DNA of 64,000 nt from Neopusillimonas aromaticivorans (GCF_030344915.1 NZ_CP128233.1:1054001-1118000), one strand, 5' to 3'. Counted from the stretch's first letter, positions 32,531 to 42,773 are shown. Notes: generated from the sequence alone by a model not told the origin. Numbers and translations: made by a program.

Positions 32531-33278
32531 GTGGACAAAGATTTGTTTGAACTGGAAATGGCGGCATTGGCCGACGCCCAGTGCCACTGCGGCAAACCCT
32601 GCACTTGAGGCTGGCACCTATCGTGAAGCCTTGCTTGAACTGACCCAGAACTACCGGCGCCTGATGCGGGAAACCCACCGGCTGATCCGCCATGGCGACC
32701 GCACTGAGGCCGAGCTGAATGCCGTCAACCTGAAACTTCAGCAACTGAGTTCTGAGCTGGATTACAAGGCACGGCATGACACCCTGACCGGCAGCCTGAA
32801 CCGGGGCGCCGTCTTCGAGGAAGCCCAGCGCTTCCTTCAGGATCAGCCCCTTTCACTGGTCATGCTGGACATTGATTTTTTCAAGCGCATCAACGACACC
32901 TTCGGTCATCCCGCCGGCGATGCTGTAATTCGCGAGCTGGTGAAGCGCCTGTCCGAGGTCCTGGAAGGACAAGGCACCATCGGTCGCGTGGGTGGTGAGG
33001 AATTCACGATACTGCTGCCCGATACCTCGCTGCAGGCCGCCGCTGCCATCGCCGAATCGATCCGCCACAACGTCGCCTGCCACACCTTTGAAAGCCTTCC
33101 CCAACACCCGGTAACTGCCAGCTTCGGTATCAGCTGGAGCGCACCCGGAACCGCCTTCGAGTACGCGTATTCAACCGCCGACGCCGCGCTATACGAAGCA
33201 AAAAACAAGGGCGCAACCGGGTGGTTTACTGAAAACCTGTCGCTCTACAACGCAACACTTCTGTTTCCAGCCCGCTGA
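32531..33278 (+). CDS. siaD: SiaD-type diguanylate cyclase
   Basis: A soluble cyclase: an N-terminal helical segment (EALLELTQNYRRLMRETHRLIRHGDRTE, about 25-55) and a GGDEF-family domain with VGGEEFTI and DIDFFKRINDTFGHPAGD. No RxxD inhibitory site is visible. A GTG at 32531, just after the siaC stop, begins a matching acidic N-terminus (DKDLFELEMAALAD), but the frame must shift near 32573-32580 to join the main frame; an ATG at 32547 is the alternative start. Its helical N-terminus is the expected docking part for SiaC. Confidence 0.83.
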
Positions 33279-33293
33279 CACGCGGGCTTTTTT
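33269..33293 (+). terminator. Rho-independent terminator of the sia-like operon
   Basis: AGCCCGC (33269-33275) pairs with GCGGGCT (33282-33288) around a 6-nt loop and is followed by six T. The stem overlaps the stop codon of the cyclase gene. Confidence 0.85.
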
Positions 33294-33561
33294 CGCCTGC
33301 GAAGAAGCACTGGCGCGACATGTGACGCTTTCGTGTCCGGCACGCAACAAACCCTATGAGTGATTTCCTCATCCATAAAACACAACTTTCATGTTAATTT
33401 GCATTCTAGATTGCTAGTCAATATATGCATAACAAACATTTAGTCTAACTTGTTAAATTAGGCAATATTGAATACTATTGTGTTAGGGCAAATGACCCGA
33501 CTCGTTTTTCCATGCGCAAGCAATCAAAAACCGAGTGACTTATAAAATCCTGGAGACAAAC

Positions 33562-34622
33562 ATGAAATCTGCTTTTGGCTTGCGGCGCCTGCTGGGCGCC
33601 ATTCTCGGCACCGCATTGATTGGTACCGCCACAGCCGCAGCGGCAGCGGCCACCGAACCACTGAATCCGCCCGTCAAGATCCGCATCAACTCGCCCGGAC
33701 TGGCTGGCCTGGGTGGCATGTATCTGGCCAACGACAAGGGGTATTTCAAAGAGCAGGGGCTGGAGGTCTTCCTGGATGCCGCTGCGGGGGCCAACACCAG
33801 CGCAGACACCGTCACCCAACTGGCCACCGGCCAGCTTGAGGTCGGCCTGCTGTCGCTCAGTGCCGCCCTGTTCAATGCCATTGGCCGCGATGTTGGTCTG
33901 GTTGGACTGATGCCGCTGAACACACTCGACAAGGACAACCGCGCCACCGGCACCCTGGTTCGGCAGGACCTGATCGACTCAGGCGCCTACAAAACGCCTG
34001 CTGACCTGAAAGGCAAAAAAATCGCCATCCTGACTGTTGGCGCCAACGGTCACTACAACGTCAATCAGGCGCTCAAATCTGTCGGGCTTGGCGACAAGGA
34101 TGTCAATCTGGTCACCATGTCATTCCCCGATGCCCTGGCTGCCCTGGGCAACAAGGCTGTCGATGCGGCATTCCAGGTTGAACCCTTCATCAGCGCAGCG
34201 GCCGCCCAAAAGATTGGCAGCCTGGCATTCACCGAGGGCGATTTTGCACACGGCGGCCCCGCTTTCGTGCTTTATTCTTCAGAAGCCTTCGCAAAAAACA
34301 CAACGAAGCACTCAAACGCCTGACCGTTGCCATGCTGAAAGGTCAGCGTGACTACATTGCCGCCGTCAAAGCGGGAAGCGGTCCAGGCTACGAAGAGCTT
34401 TTGCAGACCCTATCAAGGCACAGCATGATCAAGGACGTTGAGCGTCTGCGCAAAATGGCCTTGCCGTCTGCAGACCCCAATGGCGCCTTCGACCCTGCCG
34501 TCGTCGCCTCGATGCAAGACTTTTTGCTTGAACAAAAAGTCCAGGCCAAACCTATTGATACGACGAAAATTTTCGACCCGTCTTATCTGGAATACGCCGT
34601 AGAAGTGCTGGGACGTCAATAA
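33562..34622 (+). CDS. ABC transporter periplasmic binding protein (NMT1/SsuA-like)
   Basis: About 353 residues after one A is added to the run 34293-34298. The start at 33562 follows a GGAGACA ribosome site. A Sec signal peptide (RRLLGAILGTALIGTATAA) is followed by a type-2 binding-protein fold: INSPGLAGLGGMYLANDKGYFKEQGLEV, TQLATGQLEVGLL, DLKGKKIAIL and a VDAAFQVEPF segment. This family binds sulfonates, taurine, nitrate, thiamine precursors or aromatic acids. The ATPase and permease genes follow, and an outer-membrane porin lies just downstream, so this is probably the substrate uptake arm of the catabolic island. Confidence 0.87.
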
Positions 34623-34632
34623 CCCGGCCTGA

Positions 34633-34667
34633 CAAGGCGCCCTTCAGCAGATTGATCCGGCGCCTTG
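34633..34667 (+). other. intercistronic hairpin
   Basis: CAAGGCGCC (34633-34641) pairs with GGCGCCTTG (34659-34667) around a 17-nt loop, between the binding-protein and ATPase genes. There is no T-tract. It may keep the binding-protein mRNA at a higher level than the transporter mRNA, as is common in ABC importer operons (inference). Confidence 0.5.
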
Positions 34668-34857
34668 CCCCTGAAATTATCCGGAAAACCAATATGAACG
34701 CGATACCTGGCAACCCACGCCGGTATCGCCGGCCGGATGCGCGCGACGTTTCTTGATCAGCAACGGCAACCGCAGTGAAGCAGTGACAGCTGTGGCCGCA
34801 CCTACCTCAAACCCAAGGCAACTCGCCACCACAGATGAACCCTCTGGATTACCACCC

Positions 34858-35715
34858 ATGATGCAACAAAGAGCTCAAGTATACGAAATGAAGCGACCCG
34901 TCCACGAAGCGAAGATCCGTCTGAAAAACGTTCGCAAAGTCTTCAAACTCGAAGAAAAGGAGATTGAAGTTCTGTCTCCGATCAACTTCGAAATCCGTCG
35001 CGGTGAATTCCTCTGCGTCGTGGGTCCGTCAGGTTGCGGCAAAACGACCCTGCTGCGCATTCTGGCAGGGCTGGAAGAAGAGTCTTCCGGCGACATCGAG
35101 TTTGTGCGCGATGCCGCTCAATCCGGCAAAAAAGAGCGACGCCTCAACTCCATGGTATTTCAGGAGCATGGCGTATTTCCGTGGATGACGGTGCGCGACA
35201 ACGTCGCGTTCGGACTGAAGGCTCAAGGGATGGGACGCAAGGAACGCTATGAAATTGCGGATACGTACATTGAAAAGGTCGGACTGAAAGCCTTCAAGAA
35301 CGCCTACCCGCATCAGCTGTCGGGCGGGATGAAACAACGTGCAAGTATCGCCCGGGCCTTCGCGAACGACCCCGAAATACTGTTGATGGACGAACCCTTC
35401 GCCGCACTGGATGAGCAAACAAAAATCATTCTGCAGGCTGAACTGTTGCGTATCTGGGAAGAAACCCACAAGACCGTTGTGTACGTAACGCACTCGATTG
35501 ACGAAGCCATCGTGCTGGCAGACCGCGTCATGATCATGACCACACGGCCCGGGAACATCAAGGAAGTCATTGACGTCAACGAAGTCTTCAGTCGACCCCG
35601 AAATGTCGACAACGTCAAGAGCAGCGCAGGCTACGGCGAAATGTTTGGCCGTATCTGGTCCTGTCTGCGCGATGAGGTCATGGCTCACCAGCGTGAAGTG
35701 GAGGCAGGGAAATGA
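34858..35715 (+). CDS. ABC transporter ATP-binding protein (TauB/SsuB type)
   Basis: An intact ATPase with Walker A GPSGCGKTT, Q-loop in FQEHGVFPWMTV, signature LSGGMKQR, Walker B ILLMDEPFAALD and the H-loop in VTHSIDEA. The frame is open further upstream (a TTG at 34753); the ATG at 34858 is chosen because conserved sequence begins about ten residues later, but the ribosome site is weak. The stop overlaps the permease start as ATGA. It energises the inner-membrane permease. Confidence 0.9.
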   Translation: MMQQRAQVYEMKRPVHEAKIRLKNVRKVFKLEEKEIEVLSPINFEIRRGEFLCVVGPSGCGKTTLLRILAGLEEESSGDIEFVRDAAQSGKKERRLNSMVFQEHGVFPWMTVRDNVAFGLKAQGMGRKERYEIADTYIEKVGLKAFKNAYPHQLSGGMKQRASIARAFANDPEILLMDEPFAALDEQTKIILQAELLRIWEETHKTVVYVTHSIDEAIVLADRVMIMTTRPGNIKEVIDVNEVFSRPRNVDNVKSSAGYGEMFGRIWSCLRDEVMAHQREVEAGK

Positions 35716-36566
35716 GTTCGACAAACCAAACATCGAAGGGCATGTTCTGTATGACGTCCGATAACTTTGAAAAAATGCTTTCCGTCATGTCCCCGCTGGT
35801 GCTGCTGGCCATCTGGGAGGCGGCGGCCCTGTTCGGCTGGCTGGACGTACGCTTCTTTCCGTCACCTACCGCAATTTTCGCAGGGCTGTGGCACATGCTG
35901 ATCAGCGGTGAGCTCTGGGAGCATGTCAGCATCAGTATCGCCCGTATCGTCATCGGCTTTATCGCTGGTGCCATCCCCGGCGTCATCATTGGTCTGGCCA
36001 TGGGTATGTCTCCCAAGCTTCGCGCAATCATCCAGCCGCTGGTACATGCCACGTTCCCGATTCCGAAAGTGGCCATCCTGCCGTTGCTGATCCTGATCTT
36101 CGGGATGGGTGAAATGTCGAAATACGCCATCATTGCCCTGTCAGTCATCTACATGGCGCTGATCAATGCCTATGAAGGGGTGCGCGATATTCCTCCCATC
36201 TACATGGACGTGGGTGACAACTTTGGTGCCAACCGCAAGATGATGTTCTGGGATGTCGCCTTGCCGGGTGCAATGCCCGCCATCATGGCCGGCCTGAAAC
36301 TGGGCATGGGTGTCGCACTGCTGGTCATTGTGGCCGCAGAGTTTGTCGGTGCCAAATCAGGAATCGGTTACCTGATCTGGAACAGCTGGCAAATTTTTGA
36401 AGTGGAAAAAATGTACGTCGGCCTGATGGTCACGGCCATTCTGGGCTTCGCCACCGCCGCGCTGTTCAACTACATGGAACGCGTGCTGATCCCATGGCGC
36501 AAGGGCCCTCACGTCGCCCGGCACGCAGCAAGAAAAACACCAAAGCCTGATACATCTGTGGGGTAG
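35712..36566 (+). CDS. ABC transporter permease (TauC/SsuC type)
   Basis: An intact 284-residue inner-membrane permease with about six hydrophobic helices and the BPD-transport EAA loop (DNFGANRKMMFWDVALPGAMPAIMAG). The start overlaps the ATPase stop. With the binding protein and ATPase it forms a complete importer. An 8-bp hairpin (36557-36564 with 36570-36577) sits over its stop codon. Confidence 0.9.
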   Translation: MSSTNQTSKGMFCMTSDNFEKMLSVMSPLVLLAIWEAAALFGWLDVRFFPSPTAIFAGLWHMLISGELWEHVSISIARIVIGFIAGAIPGVIIGLAMGMSPKLRAIIQPLVHATFPIPKVAILPLLILIFGMGEMSKYAIIALSVIYMALINAYEGVRDIPPIYMDVGDNFGANRKMMFWDVALPGAMPAIMAGLKLGMGVALLVIVAAEFVGAKSGIGYLIWNSWQIFEVEKMYVGLMVTAILGFATAALFNYMERVLIPWRKGPHVARHAARKTPKPDTSVG

Positions 36567-36597
36567 CTCACCCCACATCTCAATTTCAACGTTATGA

Positions 36598-36630
36598 CCC
36601 GGACCAACGTGTGCACTGCGGTGGTCCGGG
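36598..36630 (+). other. hairpin between ABC importer and porin genes
   Basis: CCCGGACCA (36598-36606) pairs with TGGTCCGGG (36622-36630) around a 15-nt loop. It is followed by only a short GTTT, so termination is uncertain. The rest of 36567-36783 would hold a porin promoter; I see nothing else there. Confidence 0.4.
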
Positions 36631-36783
36631 GTTTCATGCCGACGGTACGACATGAACACACACAGACCCAGGACGTCAACCCAAGCGTACCGGGCAGAGC
36701 CGAGCACCAAGTCAACCCCGAAAAACCAACGGGGCTGACCCAACGCAGCAACCAAACGCTCTATTTTTATACGGAGACAAAGT

Positions 36784-37991
36784 ATGAAACTGAAGTACCT
36801 GGCCATCGCCCTTGTGGCAGCCGCCCCATTGACGGCCCAGGCGCAAAGCGCCGACACCGTAACCCTTTACGGAAATATCGATACCGCCATCGAATACCTG
36901 AGCAACGTCAACAATGGCGGCGGCACGGTTGTTTTCCCGACCAACACCTCTTCGTTCCCTTCACTCTGGGGCTTGCGCGGTCAGGAAAAAATCAGCGATA
37001 ACCTGACGGCCATCTTTACACTCGAATCAGGCTTCGCCCCTTCGACAGGCTCATCCAACCAGGGTGGCCGTCTGTTTGGGCGCCAGGCATTTGTCGGTCT
37101 GAAGGGTGACTGGGGCCAAATCGCGTTGGGCCGCCAATACACCATGCTGTTCTGGGCGATGGGTCGCGCCGATCTGATAGGCCCCAACTCGTTTGGTCTG
37201 GCCGCATTTGATGACTACATCGCCAATGCCCGTATGGACAACTCGATCACGTACCGTGGCACTTTTTCCGGCGTAACGGTTGGACTGGGCTACACCCGTG
37301 GTTACAACAACATTCGCGGTGGTGGCCCCGGTGGTCTGGGCAACCCTGCTGCCAACGGTTGCGGTGTCCAGCTGAACTCTCAAAGCGAATGCGGTGGCTG
37401 GTCAGCCATGCTGGGTTATGACAGCGCAAAATGGGGGTTGCAACAGCCTACGACGTGCAAACCGGGGTTGGCCAGGCACCAGCAGCCGGTGCAGCAGCCA
37501 ATACCTACCCGGCTTACTCGAACAATGGCCCGGCCTTGGGCTACCTGGCCTCCGGCCAGAAAGACCGCCGCTGGACACTGAATGGCTATGCCAAGTTTGA
37601 TGCCCTGACCGTCGGTGCCGGTTACCTGTACCGCAACACAGATGGCGGCGCCTTCGTGCCAAGCCCACGTGGCCCTGTCGCCAACGCGAATCGCACCAAC
37701 CATCGGTTCGACACCTACTTCGTGAATGCCGCCTATGACTTCTCGCCCGCATTCCGACTGGATGGGGCTGTTTATTACACCAAGCTGAAAGACCTGGGTG
37801 AACGTGCAACCTATTACGTGGCGCGCGGCACCTATTCGTTCTCGAAACGCACTGCCATCTATGCGGCCGTGGCTCATGTCAACAATGGTGGCAACCTGAA
37901 CTTCGCCGTCAGCGGCGGATCACCAGGTACGGCACCGGCAGCCGGCCAGAACCAGACCGGTGTGATGGCAGGCTTGCGCCACCGCTTCTGA
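36784..37991 (+). CDS. outer-membrane porin (Gram-negative general porin family)
   Basis: About 402 residues after one G is added to the run 37433-37437. It has a signal peptide ending AQAQS, then SSVTLYG-like TVTLYGNIDTAIEYL and the LWGLRGQEKISDNLTAIFTLESGF segment typical of beta-proteobacterial porins. The RLFGRQAFVGLKGDWGQIALGRQYTM stretch is the loop-3 region. The C-terminus ends in RHRF, the Phe expected for BAM recognition. A strong GGAGACA ribosome site precedes the ATG. Its place between the ABC importer and the catabolic genes suggests selective uptake of the island's substrate. Confidence 0.9.
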
Positions 37992-38012
37992 TCGACGTTT
38001 GATCCCGGGCAC

Positions 38013-38061
38013 GAGGTATCGGTCTGATTCTCCCGGCCATACGCCGGTCAACCGATACCTC
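38013..38061 (+). terminator. long compound hairpin after porin
   Basis: GAGGTATCGGT (38013-38023) pairs with ACCGATACCTC (38051-38061), enclosing a small CCGGC/GCCGG hairpin (38033-38037 with 38043-38047). It lies 22 bp after the porin stop and is followed by a loosely T-rich stretch. Confidence 0.55.
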
Positions 38062-38110
38062 ACCAGCAGTACCCTTTGTTCTTTTGCAATTTTCCAACGA
38101 GTGCTTTTTG

Positions 38111-38142
38111 TGGACCAGCCCAACAGGCCTGGTCCATTTTTT
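38111..38142 (+). terminator. Rho-independent terminator
   Basis: GGACCAG (38112-38118) pairs with CTGGTCC (38129-38135) and is followed by ATTTTTT. It lies 120 bp after the porin stop and would prevent read-through into the convergent hydrolase/MFS operon. Confidence 0.75.
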
Positions 38143-38244
38143 AACCGTAGACACAAAAGGGCGAAGATCCTGCTTCGCCCCGGATACCACCTGAACAGCC
38201 CGGCACGTCAACGCGCGTGCACAGGGCCCTTGATCACACGTCGA

Positions 38245-39099
38245 TCAGACTTTCGCGCCGCCATAAACACGGTTGGTCGTATCGTACAAAACCTGCTTGC
38301 GATCTTTTTCAGACAAGAAGGCCGTGGCGGCAACACCCATCTTGATCAGGTCGGCATACGCACCTGCCGACTGAGCCACATCAGAGCCCCACATGAAGCG
38401 GCTGGCACCAAACGATTGCAAGGTACGCGCAATGACGGGCTGCGGGTCGATCTTTTCGTTGGCCATGCGCCCAAGGTTAATGGTGGTCAACTTCAGGAAA
38501 ATGTTAGGAAATTGCACCAGATCAAGCAAGGGCTCATCCACACCATAATCAGGCGCCCCCTGCTCGGGAATGATATTGGACAGGTGATCAAGCACAACCA
38601 CAGACTCGGGAAACCTGTCCATGACCTGTTTCAGGGCAACCAGTGACTCGACCCGGTTCCACCGGTACATGTGCAAGCAAATGGATGCCCCCAGTTCAAC
38701 CGCTGTTTTCCAGGTTTCAATGGCCTCGGGAGAATTGAGCCAGCCCGTATCGGCCCCCTTGAACGGTTCAGTCAAACGAATACCGACTGCACCACATTCC
38801 TTGATCCAGTGACGTACACGTTCCGGACCGGTACTGGCCTGCGGGTCAACGCACACCACCGCACGCAAGCGGTCGGAATAGCGCGCGGCGCTGTCAACCA
38901 CGTATTCGTTGTTATAGCCATAAACATGGGCACGCTGCACGACGACGGCACGCTCAATATTGTTTTGGTCCATCTCGTGCAGCAGGCGCTCTGCGGTCAT
39001 GGGATCGTCCAGCTTGCGGTCCAGTGTGCCGCTGAGCGGTGACGGCGGATAACGATCGAAATCATCAGACACAAGGTGGGCATGGCAGTCATAAATCAT
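38245..39099 (-). CDS. COG3618-type amidohydrolase/lactonase (LigI-like)
   Basis: An intact 284-residue TIM-barrel metal hydrolase. It has the metal-binding DCHAHL near the N-terminus, VQRAHVYG, a His in ICLHMY, VVLDHL and the late MWGSDV, the layout of the amidohydrolase-2/COG3618 family that includes 2-pyrone-4,6-dicarboxylate hydrolase LigI and sugar lactonases. In a pathway with a LigB-like dioxygenase a LigI-type lactonase is a natural partner, but specificity cannot be read from sequence. Its start overlaps the MFS gene end by 11 bp, so the two are co-transcribed. Confidence 0.75.
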   Translation of the reverse strand: MIYDCHAHLVSDDFDRYPPSPLSGTLDRKLDDPMTAERLLHEMDQNNIERAVVVQRAHVYGYNNEYVVDSAARYSDRLRAVVCVDPQASTGPERVRHWIKECGAVGIRLTEPFKGADTGWLNSPEAIETWKTAVELGASICLHMYRWNRVESLVALKQVMDRFPESVVVLDHLSNIIPEQGAPDYGVDEPLLDLVQFPNIFLKLTTINLGRMANEKIDPQPVIARTLQSFGASRFMWGSDVAQSAGAYADLIKMGVAATAFLSEKDRKQVLYDTTNRVYGGAKV

Positions 39100-40507
39100 T
39101 GTCAGTCTCTTTAGTTGTTTTAGGGTTTGAGGAGTTGGTATCCGGACCCGCCGGTACCTGGATGAACAGCCGCAGACTACTGATGCCCGCAGCCAGAAGG
39201 GTCAACATGGCGGCCACCCATAGGGCAGTCTCTTCGCTGCGATGCGCTGTCATGTTGAAAATGAAGGCCAGCAAAACGGTACCCAGCATTTGCCCGGTCA
39301 TGCGTGAGGTGGCGATAAGGCCGCCGGTTGCTCCACTGCGCGACCGGGGGCTGGATTCGACAATGGTTCGCGTATTCGGAATCTGGAACAGACCATAGCC
39401 CAGGCCACACACGGCCAGACACGTACCCAGAACATACAGTGAACCCAAACTGCCCAACGTTGCCAGCACGACCAGACCCGATGCCGCCACAACCAGGCCA
39501 AGCAGCCCGACCAGACCGGCAGGATAGCGATCCGCCACATACCCCCAGACCGGTGCCATTGCCATGACCGACAACGGCCAGGCGGCCATCAACAGACCGG
39601 TCTGGGTTGCGTCGTACCCCAGACTGATCTGCAAATAAAACGGCAGGCAGACCAATGCAAGCATCTGGCCAATAAAAGACGTCAATGACGTTAGCGCAGA
39701 CAGCCCGATCAGCGGATGGCGCAACAGGTCAAGCGGTAGCAAGGGCCGTTCCTGGCGCAGCTGGCGGCGCACGAAGACGACCCCGATCAGCAGCCCGACC
39801 AGCAACAACCCTGCCCCGACGGGAAGTGGCAACCGCCCCTGGCTAAGACCGGTAACGGCCACCATGACACAGCCCACCGTCAACGCGTTGAGCAAGGCGT
39901 CTCGCACATCAAACCGGCCGGCATTACGCCGGTTGTCGGGCAATACCGCCCGCCCCCACACAAACGCAACAACGCAAAACGGCATCGACAACGCGAACAG
40001 CCAATGCCACGAACCAAACTTCAGCACCAGACCGGCCAGGGTAGGCCCGACCGACGCGGATGCCGCCACCACCATGGAATTAAGACCAATACCGCGCCCA
40101 AGCAGCCGCGCCGGGTAGACCGAACGCACCAGGGCGCTGCCAACCGCCATCAGCGACGCCGAGCCGATACCCTGAACCACCCGTACCACCGCAAGCGTGG
40201 CAAACGAGTCAGCAAACAGGCCGGCCACCGAGCCCGCAAACAATAACAACATGCCGGTCAGGAAAACGCGCCGGTAACCCAGCAAATCACCCACTGCCGA
40301 CAACGGCAACAAGAAGACAGTGACGGCGACCTGATGGGCATTGACCAGCACGATGGTGAACGCAGGGCTGACATCCAGGTCACGCGCCATGGTCGGCAAG
40401 GCCACATTGAACAGCACGCCATCAATGACCGAGAGCATGACGCCCATAGAAATAACCGCAACCGCCCAAAAGCGTCGGGGCATGGACAGACCATCAACCG
40501 AACTCAT
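39089..40507 (-). CDS. MFS transporter, DHA2-like (about 14 TM helices)
   Basis: An intact 472-residue permease. The motif-A-like loop GDLLGYRRVFLTG between TM2 and TM3 and an antiporter-like segment (LGRGIGLNSMVVAASASVGPTLAGLV) are present, and hydrophobic helices run to about residue 450. It is divergent from the reductase gene and is followed by the LigI-like hydrolase, so it may import the substrate or export a toxic intermediate. Confidence 0.85.
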   Translation of the reverse strand: MSSVDGLSMPRRFWAVAVISMGVMLSVIDGVLFNVALPTMARDLDVSPAFTIVLVNAHQVAVTVFLLPLSAVGDLLGYRRVFLTGMLLLFAGSVAGLFADSFATLAVVRVVQGIGSASLMAVGSALVRSVYPARLLGRGIGLNSMVVAASASVGPTLAGLVLKFGSWHWLFALSMPFCVVAFVWGRAVLPDNRRNAGRFDVRDALLNALTVGCVMVAVTGLSQGRLPLPVGAGLLLVGLLIGVVFVRRQLRQERPLLPLDLLRHPLIGLSALTSLTSFIGQMLALVCLPFYLQISLGYDATQTGLLMAAWPLSVMAMAPVWGYVADRYPAGLVGLLGLVVAASGLVVLATLGSLGSLYVLGTCLAVCGLGYGLFQIPNTRTIVESSPRSRSGATGGLIATSRMTGQMLGTVLLAFIFNMTAHRSEETALWVAAMLTLLAAGISSLRLFIQVPAGPDTNSSNPKTTKETDNDL

Positions 40508-40596
40508 GCGGCGTTATCCCCTCTGTTATGCGGCCGGTGACTGCCTGCTGAAGCAAGTATCAAAAGCCCGTTTATGAGATGCCCGATTATTTTATG

Positions 40597-40617
40597 CAAA
40601 ATTATAATGCAAAATAA
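40597..40617 (+). promoter_or_regulatory. direct-repeat operator candidate (copy 1)
   Basis: CAAAATTA at 40597-40604 and CAAAATAA at 40610-40617 form a direct repeat with a 13-bp period, about 70 bp upstream of the reductase start and within the divergent promoter with the MFS gene. The same arrangement occurs at 48538-48558 on the minus strand ahead of the alcohol dehydrogenase gene. An outer inverted repeat ATTATTTT/AAAATAAT (40586-40593, 40611-40618) overlaps it. The GntR regulator encoded at 46579-47337 is a candidate binder (inference). Confidence 0.5.
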
Positions 40618-40687
40618 TATTCATTTATGTATTATAGAAGTCATAGGCAAAATACTTAGCCATAAGTCTAAAGCACAGAAGAGAATC

Positions 40688-41662
40688 ATGGGGACAACAA
40701 CATCACTGGCGCACGACGCCGCATCCAGCATCATCACCGCAAGCCTTACGGCCATAACCTACGCCGCACGCGACACCCACCTGTATGAATTCAGGCTCCC
40801 CGACGGTCAGGCCCTTCCTGGTGCCACCGCCGGTTCGCACATCGACATCCACCTGCCCAACGGCCTGGTGCGACAGTATTCCCTGGTGAACTGGGGCAAC
40901 ACACCCGACCGCTACATTGTGGGCGTCAAGAATGACCCAAACAGCCGCGGGGGCTCGCGTTACATGCACGAACAACTGCGTGTGGGCAGCGACATCCAGA
41001 TCAGCGCACCGCGTAACAACTTCCCGCTTGACGAGTCTGTACAGCACACCGTACTGGTGGCGGGTGGCATTGGCATCACCCCGATCTGGTGCATGATGAC
41101 CCGTCTGGAAGCACTGGGTAAATCGTGGGAACTGCATTACTCATGCCGCTCGCGCACCGACGCAGCCTTCCTGGCTGAACTGGCCACCCGTCCCAACGTT
41201 CACCTGCACTTTGATGACGAAAACGAAGGGCGCCTGCTTGACCTGGCCGCCATTGCTGCCAACGCACCGGCCGGTTCACACGCCTACTGCTGTGGCCCGA
41301 CGCCGATGCTGGGGGCCTTCGAAAACGCACTGTCCAGCTGGCCGGCCAACCAGGTTCATGTCGAATACTTCACCGCCAAGCACGAAGCCGCTAACGGCGG
41401 GTTCACGGTAGAGCTGCAGCGCTCGGGCAAGACTTTCCATATTCCTGAAGGCAAAAGCATTCTGGAAACCCTGAATGACGCCGGCATGTCGGTACCCCAA
41501 TCGTGCCTGCAGGGCGTGTGCGGCGCCTGCGAAACACGCGTCATTTCGGGCATTCCCGACCACCGGGACGCCATTCTCAGCGAACCCGAACGTGCGGCCA
41601 ACGAGACCATGATGATTTGCTGTTCAGGCTCGAAAACCGACCTGCTGGTCCTGGATTTGTAA
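40688..41662 (+). CDS. VanB/phthalate-dioxygenase-reductase-type oxidoreductase
   Basis: An intact 324-residue electron-transfer protein. Order: FMN-binding barrel with RQYSLVN, NAD domain with GGIGITPIWCMM and CCGPTPML, and a C-terminal plant-type [2Fe-2S] ferredoxin with Cys residues in SCLQGVCGACE and MMICCSGS. This FNR-then-ferredoxin order defines the PDR/VanB class, which passes electrons from NADH to Rieske oxygenases. The start at 40688 is chosen because conserved sequence begins soon after, with an AGAAGAGA site upstream. It presumably serves the Rieske oxygenase genes at 53014 and/or 59763, which lack an adjacent reductase. Confidence 0.9.
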   Translation: MGTTTSLAHDAASSIITASLTAITYAARDTHLYEFRLPDGQALPGATAGSHIDIHLPNGLVRQYSLVNWGNTPDRYIVGVKNDPNSRGGSRYMHEQLRVGSDIQISAPRNNFPLDESVQHTVLVAGGIGITPIWCMMTRLEALGKSWELHYSCRSRTDAAFLAELATRPNVHLHFDDENEGRLLDLAAIAANAPAGSHAYCCGPTPMLGAFENALSSWPANQVHVEYFTAKHEAANGGFTVELQRSGKTFHIPEGKSILETLNDAGMSVPQSCLQGVCGACETRVISGIPDHRDAILSEPERAANETMMICCSGSKTDLLVLDL

Positions 41663-41760
41663 CCACTGAATCGACCCGGGTACGCCATCCCGTCACGACA
41701 CCCGCATCCCGGTTGCATCAACACCATCCATTCAAATACCAATTACCAAAGGAGATACCT

Positions 41761-42773
41761 GTGATCATCGACTGCCACGGACACGTCAGCGCCCCAGCCG
41801 AGCTGTGGGTTTACAAAGCCAACCTTTTGTCCCACCGGGGTGAGCACGGCCGCCGCATGGCCGAGGTCACCGACGAAGAAATCCTGTATTACGCCAACAA
41901 GAAAGAAATGGCGCCCTGTGGCCACCTGGACATGATGGACCAGGCCGGCATCGACCTGCAGCTGATGTCCCCCGCCCTTTCCAGATGATGCACAGCGCCA
42001 AACCCGGCAAGCTGGTGCACTGGTTCACTGAAGAAACCAATAACATCATCGCCCGTACGGTCAAGCTGTTGCCTAACCGCTTTGTCGGAATTGCCGGCCT
42101 GCCCCAGGTCGCAGGCGACCCTATCGAAAATGTACTGCCCGAGCTCGAACGCTGTGTCAGGACGCTGGACTTCAAGGGTTGCTTGCTAAACCCTGATCCG
42201 TTCGAAAACGGCGCCGAAGAAGCCCCTGCACTGGGCGACCGTTACTGGTACCCGCTGTACGAAAAGCTGTGCGAACTGGACGTGCCTGCCCACATTCACG
42301 CTACGGGCTCGCAATCCGACCGCACGCCCTACTCGCTGCACTTCATCAACGAAGAGTCTATCGCCGTGTTCGGCCTGGTGAACTCGAACGTCTTCAAAGA
42401 TTTCCCCAACCTGAAAATCGTTGTGTCGCACGGCGGCGGCGCCATCCCCTACCAGATCGGCCGCTTCCAGTCGGGAGCCCTGCGCAAAGGCGGTGCCGAC
42501 TTCCTGGAAGGCATGCGCAACATGTATTACGACACCGTGTTGTATTCGGAAGAAGCGCTGCGCCTGCTGATCAAGACCGTCGGTGTTGACCGCTGTCTGT
42601 TTGGGTCTGAATGCCCGGGCGTCGGTTCAGTCGTCAACCCCAAGACCGGCCAAACCATGGACTTCATCAAGCCCCTGATCGAGAAATTCGAGTGGCTGAG
42701 TGATACCGAAAAACAAATGATTTTTGAAGGTAACGCCCGCCGCGTCTTCAATCTGGGCCCTGCCGCCAACTAA
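41761..42773 (+). CDS. LigJ-like 4-oxalomesaconate hydratase family (amidohydrolase fold)
   Basis: About 337 residues after one C is added to the run 41969-41973. A GTG start follows AAGGAGAT. Visible features: IIDCHGH metal-binding start, the joined SPRPFQMMHSAKPG segment, GIAGLPQVAGDP, GCLLNPDPFENG, LDVPAHIH, VVSHGGGAIPYQIGR and a late LFGSECPG. These match the LigJ branch of the amidohydrolase-2 family, which hydrates 4-oxalomesaconate in 4,5-cleavage of protocatechuate or gallate. The neighbours, a LigB-type dioxygenase and aldolase-fold proteins, support a role as the hydratase step. Confidence 0.8.

Noticed and set aside
33294..33561. Small gene in the AT-rich gap before the ABC binding-protein gene
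   Set aside because: No ORF with a ribosome site or recognisable product is present; the stretch looks like a promoter region.
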